The position numbers and the translations under genes are program-made. The notes under the pieces are model-generated. The model was not told the DNA's origin and ran no database searches. It saw only the letters and a list, made by a program, of their open reading frames with translations. A DNA stretch of 64,000 nucleotides, taken from Hydrocarboniphaga daqingensis. Lineage in GTDB: Bacteria > Pseudomonadota > Gammaproteobacteria > Nevskiales > Nevskiaceae. The DNA is taken from positions 1-64,000 of the forward strand of contig NZ_FQWZ01000001.1 of NCBI RefSeq assembly GCF_900129825.1, read 5' to 3'. Every line of letters begins with the position of its first letter. Within the stretch, counting starts at the first letter, position 1. This document shows positions 62,401-64,000 of the stretch, piece by piece.

Positions 62401-62670
62401 ATGTCTGCACACCGAACGTCTTTCGACGCAAAGCCCTTGAGTCATTCGGTGTCCGAATGCCTCGACGATTACTTTCGCAGCCTGAACGGCCATTCGCCGG
62501 CCGAGTTGTACGACATGATTCTTGACCAGGTGGAGCCGCCGTTGCTGCGCGCCACGCTGCGTTACTGCGACAACAATCAGTCGCGCGCCGCCGAAATGCT
62601 TGGACTCAATCGCGCCACGCTCCGCAAGAAGTTGCGCCACCACCGCATCACCGCCAAGCCCGCACGATGA
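62401..62670 (+). CDS. fis: DNA-binding protein Fis
   Basis: An 89-aa protein with the C-terminal helix-turn-helix of Fis ([36 protein letters not shown]) and the preceding dimerisation helix. It is a nucleoid protein and global regulator. A possible -10 (TATGAT, 62314-62319) lies upstream. Its stop overlaps the purH start (ATGA). The 239 bp from 62162 contain no other gene that can be supported. Confidence 0.95.
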   Translation: MSAHRTSFDAKPLSHSVSECLDDYFRSLNGHSPAELYDMILDQVEPPLLRATLRYCDNNQSRAAEMLGLNRATLRKKLRHHRITAKPAR

Positions 62671-64000
62671 ACGCGATCGCCTCTCCCGCTCTGCGCGTGG
62701 TTCGCCGCGCGCTGCTATCCGTGTCCGACAAATCCGGCATCGTCGATCTGGCGCGTGAACTGCGAGCACGCGGCGTCGAACTATTGTCTACCGGTGGTAC
62801 GTACAAGCTGCTGGCTGATGCCGGCATCGACGCCACCGAAGTGAGCCGTCATACCGGCTTTCCGGAAATCATGGACGGCCGCGTCAAGACGCTGCATCCG
62901 AAGATTCACGGCGGCATTCTCGGCCGTCGCGGTATCGACGACGACGTCATGAATCAGCACCAGATCGCGCCGATCGATCTGGTGGTGCTGAACCTGTATC
63001 CGTTCGAGCAAACCGTCGCGCGCGAAGGCTTCACGCACGCCGACGCCGTCGAGAACATTGATATTGGCGGCCCGGCGATGCTGCGCGCCGCTGCAAAGAA
63101 TCATCACGACGTCGCCGTGGTCGTTGACCCGTCCGACTATGCCAAGCTGCTGGCCGCACTCGTTGCTGGCGGCACGACACTGCTGCAGCGCGAACAGCTT
63201 GCGACCAAGGCGTACTCGCTAACCGCTCGCTACGACGCTGCGGTGGCCGGCTACTTCAGCAGCCGCATCGAAAACAGCGATGCGCTGAGTCACTTCCCCG
63301 GCACGCTGGGCTTGCAGTTCCACAAGCAGCAGGATCTTCGCTACGGCGAGAATCCGCACCAGCAAGCGGCGTTCTACGCCGAGCGTGAGCCGGCGCCGGG
63401 CACGATCGGCGCGGCGCGCCAGCTGCAAGGCAAAGAGCTGTCGTACAACAATATCGCCGACGCCGATGCGGCGCTGGAATGCGTCAAGGCCTTCGTCAAG
63501 CCGGCCTGCGTGATCGTCAAGCATGCCAATCCCTGCGGCGTGTCGGTCAGCCTCGACGGCATCGGCCGCGCCTATGACCTGGCGTACCAGACCGACCCAA
63601 CCTCGGCCTTCGGCGGCATCATCGCGTTCAATCGCCAACTCGACGAAGCAACGGCTGCCGCCATCGTCGGCCGCCAGTTCGTCGAAGTGATCGTGGCGCC
63701 ATCGATCAGCGACGGTGCGCGCAGCGTGCTCGCCGCTAAGCAAAACGTTCGCGTACTCGAGTGCGGCGAGTGGTCGATGTCCCCGGCTGCCAGCTTCGAC
63801 TACAAGCGCGTCGGCGGCGGCTTGCTGGTGCAGGACCTCGATCGCGGCATGATCACAGCCGAGGACTTGAAGATCGTCACGCGTCGCGCACCGACCGAAG
63901 CCGAAATTCACGATCTGATCTTCGCCTGGAAGGTTGCCAAGTTCGTCAAGAGCAATGCAATCGTCTACGCACGCGATCGTCAGACCATCGGCATCGGCGC
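62667..64000 (+). CDS. purH: bifunctional AICAR formyltransferase / IMP cyclohydrolase, 5' part
   Basis: The frame is open from ATG 62667 to the end of the window (about 444 of ~525 residues), so the C-terminus is missing. The IMP cyclohydrolase domain begins [39 protein letters not shown] and includes [17 protein letters not shown]. The AICAR formyltransferase domain has [27 protein letters not shown] (catalytic Lys-His) and [12 protein letters not shown]. It makes IMP in purine synthesis. Following fis is normal in many gammaproteobacteria. Confidence 0.96.
   Translation, partial: MNAIASPALRVVRRALLSVSDKSGIVDLARELRARGVELLSTGGTYKLLADAGIDATEVSRHTGFPEIMDGRVKTLHPKIHGGILGRRGIDDDVMNQHQIAPIDLVVLNLYPFEQTVAREGFTHADAVENIDIGGPAMLRAAAKNHHDVAVVVDPSDYAKLLAALVAGGTTLLQREQLATKAYSLTARYDAAVAGYFSSRIENSDALSHFPGTLGLQFHKQQDLRYGENPHQQAAFYAEREPAPGTIGAARQLQGKELSYNNIADADAALECVKAFVKPACVIVKHANPCGVSVSLDGIGRAYDLAYQTDPTSAFGGIIAFNRQLDEATAAAIVGRQFVEVIVAPSISDGARSVLAAKQNVRVLECGEWSMSPAASFDYKRVGGGLLVQDLDRGMITAEDLKIVTRRAPTEAEIHDLIFAWKVAKFVKSNAIVYARDRQTIGIG

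Noticed and set aside
62331-62525. 64-codon frame upstream of and overlapping fis
   Set aside because: It overlaps most of the first half of fis in another frame, has no binding site, and resembles no family.

Overview
The window comes from a GC-rich Gammaproteobacterium. The housekeeping block at the right end (cutA, dsbD-alpha-like, tlpA-like, aroQ, accB, accC, prmA, fis, purH), bifunctional putA and short ATGA/TGATG gene overlaps fit the Xanthomonadales/Nevskiales/Steroidobacterales part of the class. This placement is inferred from gene content and order. No rRNA, tRNA, CRISPR array, integrase or insertion sequence was seen.

Layout. (1) 1-1880: tail of an energy-transduction operon with two ExbD-like proteins, a TonB-like protein and a possible 57-aa membrane peptide. 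(2) 1881-6686: an operon for a DUF3034 outer-envelope protein, an exported truncated haemoglobin, a periplasmic protein with a covalent-FMN motif, a PepSY membrane protein and ApbE (FAD:protein FMN transferase). (3) 6687-20236: nitrate assimilation (NarK-type transporter, NirB, NirD, an NAD(P)/FAD reductase, NasA) followed by molybdenum cofactor synthesis (mobA, moaA, moaD, moaE, fused moaC-moaB, moeA). (4) 20445-26470: a TolC-like channel, a HlyD adaptor fused to a catalytically dead M50-type membrane domain, a beta-propeller and a sulfotransferase-like protein. (5) 26592-29641: a beta-barrel protein and a GH3 glycosidase. (6) 48369 down to 29654, minus strand: a seven-gene cluster for a PUFA-synthase-like iterative lipid/polyketide system. 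Two giant synthases carry ER, KS, AT, 4xACP, KR, DH and KS, AT, DH, PPTase domains. They are accompanied by two alkaline-phosphatase-superfamily enzymes, a left-handed-helix acyltransferase, a free ACP and an alpha/beta hydrolase. (7) 48681-55916: 1-Cys peroxiredoxin, MATE exporter, PutA and an outer-membrane-like protein. (8) 56051-64000: ugd and the housekeeping block.

Two points stand out. First, the exported globin/flavin operon and the nitrate operon carry the same regulatory architecture. Each has a sigma-54 promoter (TGGCAC-N5-TTGC in both), then a leader with two hairpins whose hexaloops have A at position 1 and G at position 4 (the ANTAR/NasT target pattern), the second overlapping an intrinsic terminator. 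This links an uncharacterised extracytosolic flavin/haem module to nitrate assimilation. Second, the PUFA-synthase-like cluster has an unusual domain arrangement: enoyl reductase fused to the N-terminus of the multi-ACP subunit and phosphopantetheinyl transferase fused to the C-terminus of the second subunit. Its product cannot be told from sequence.
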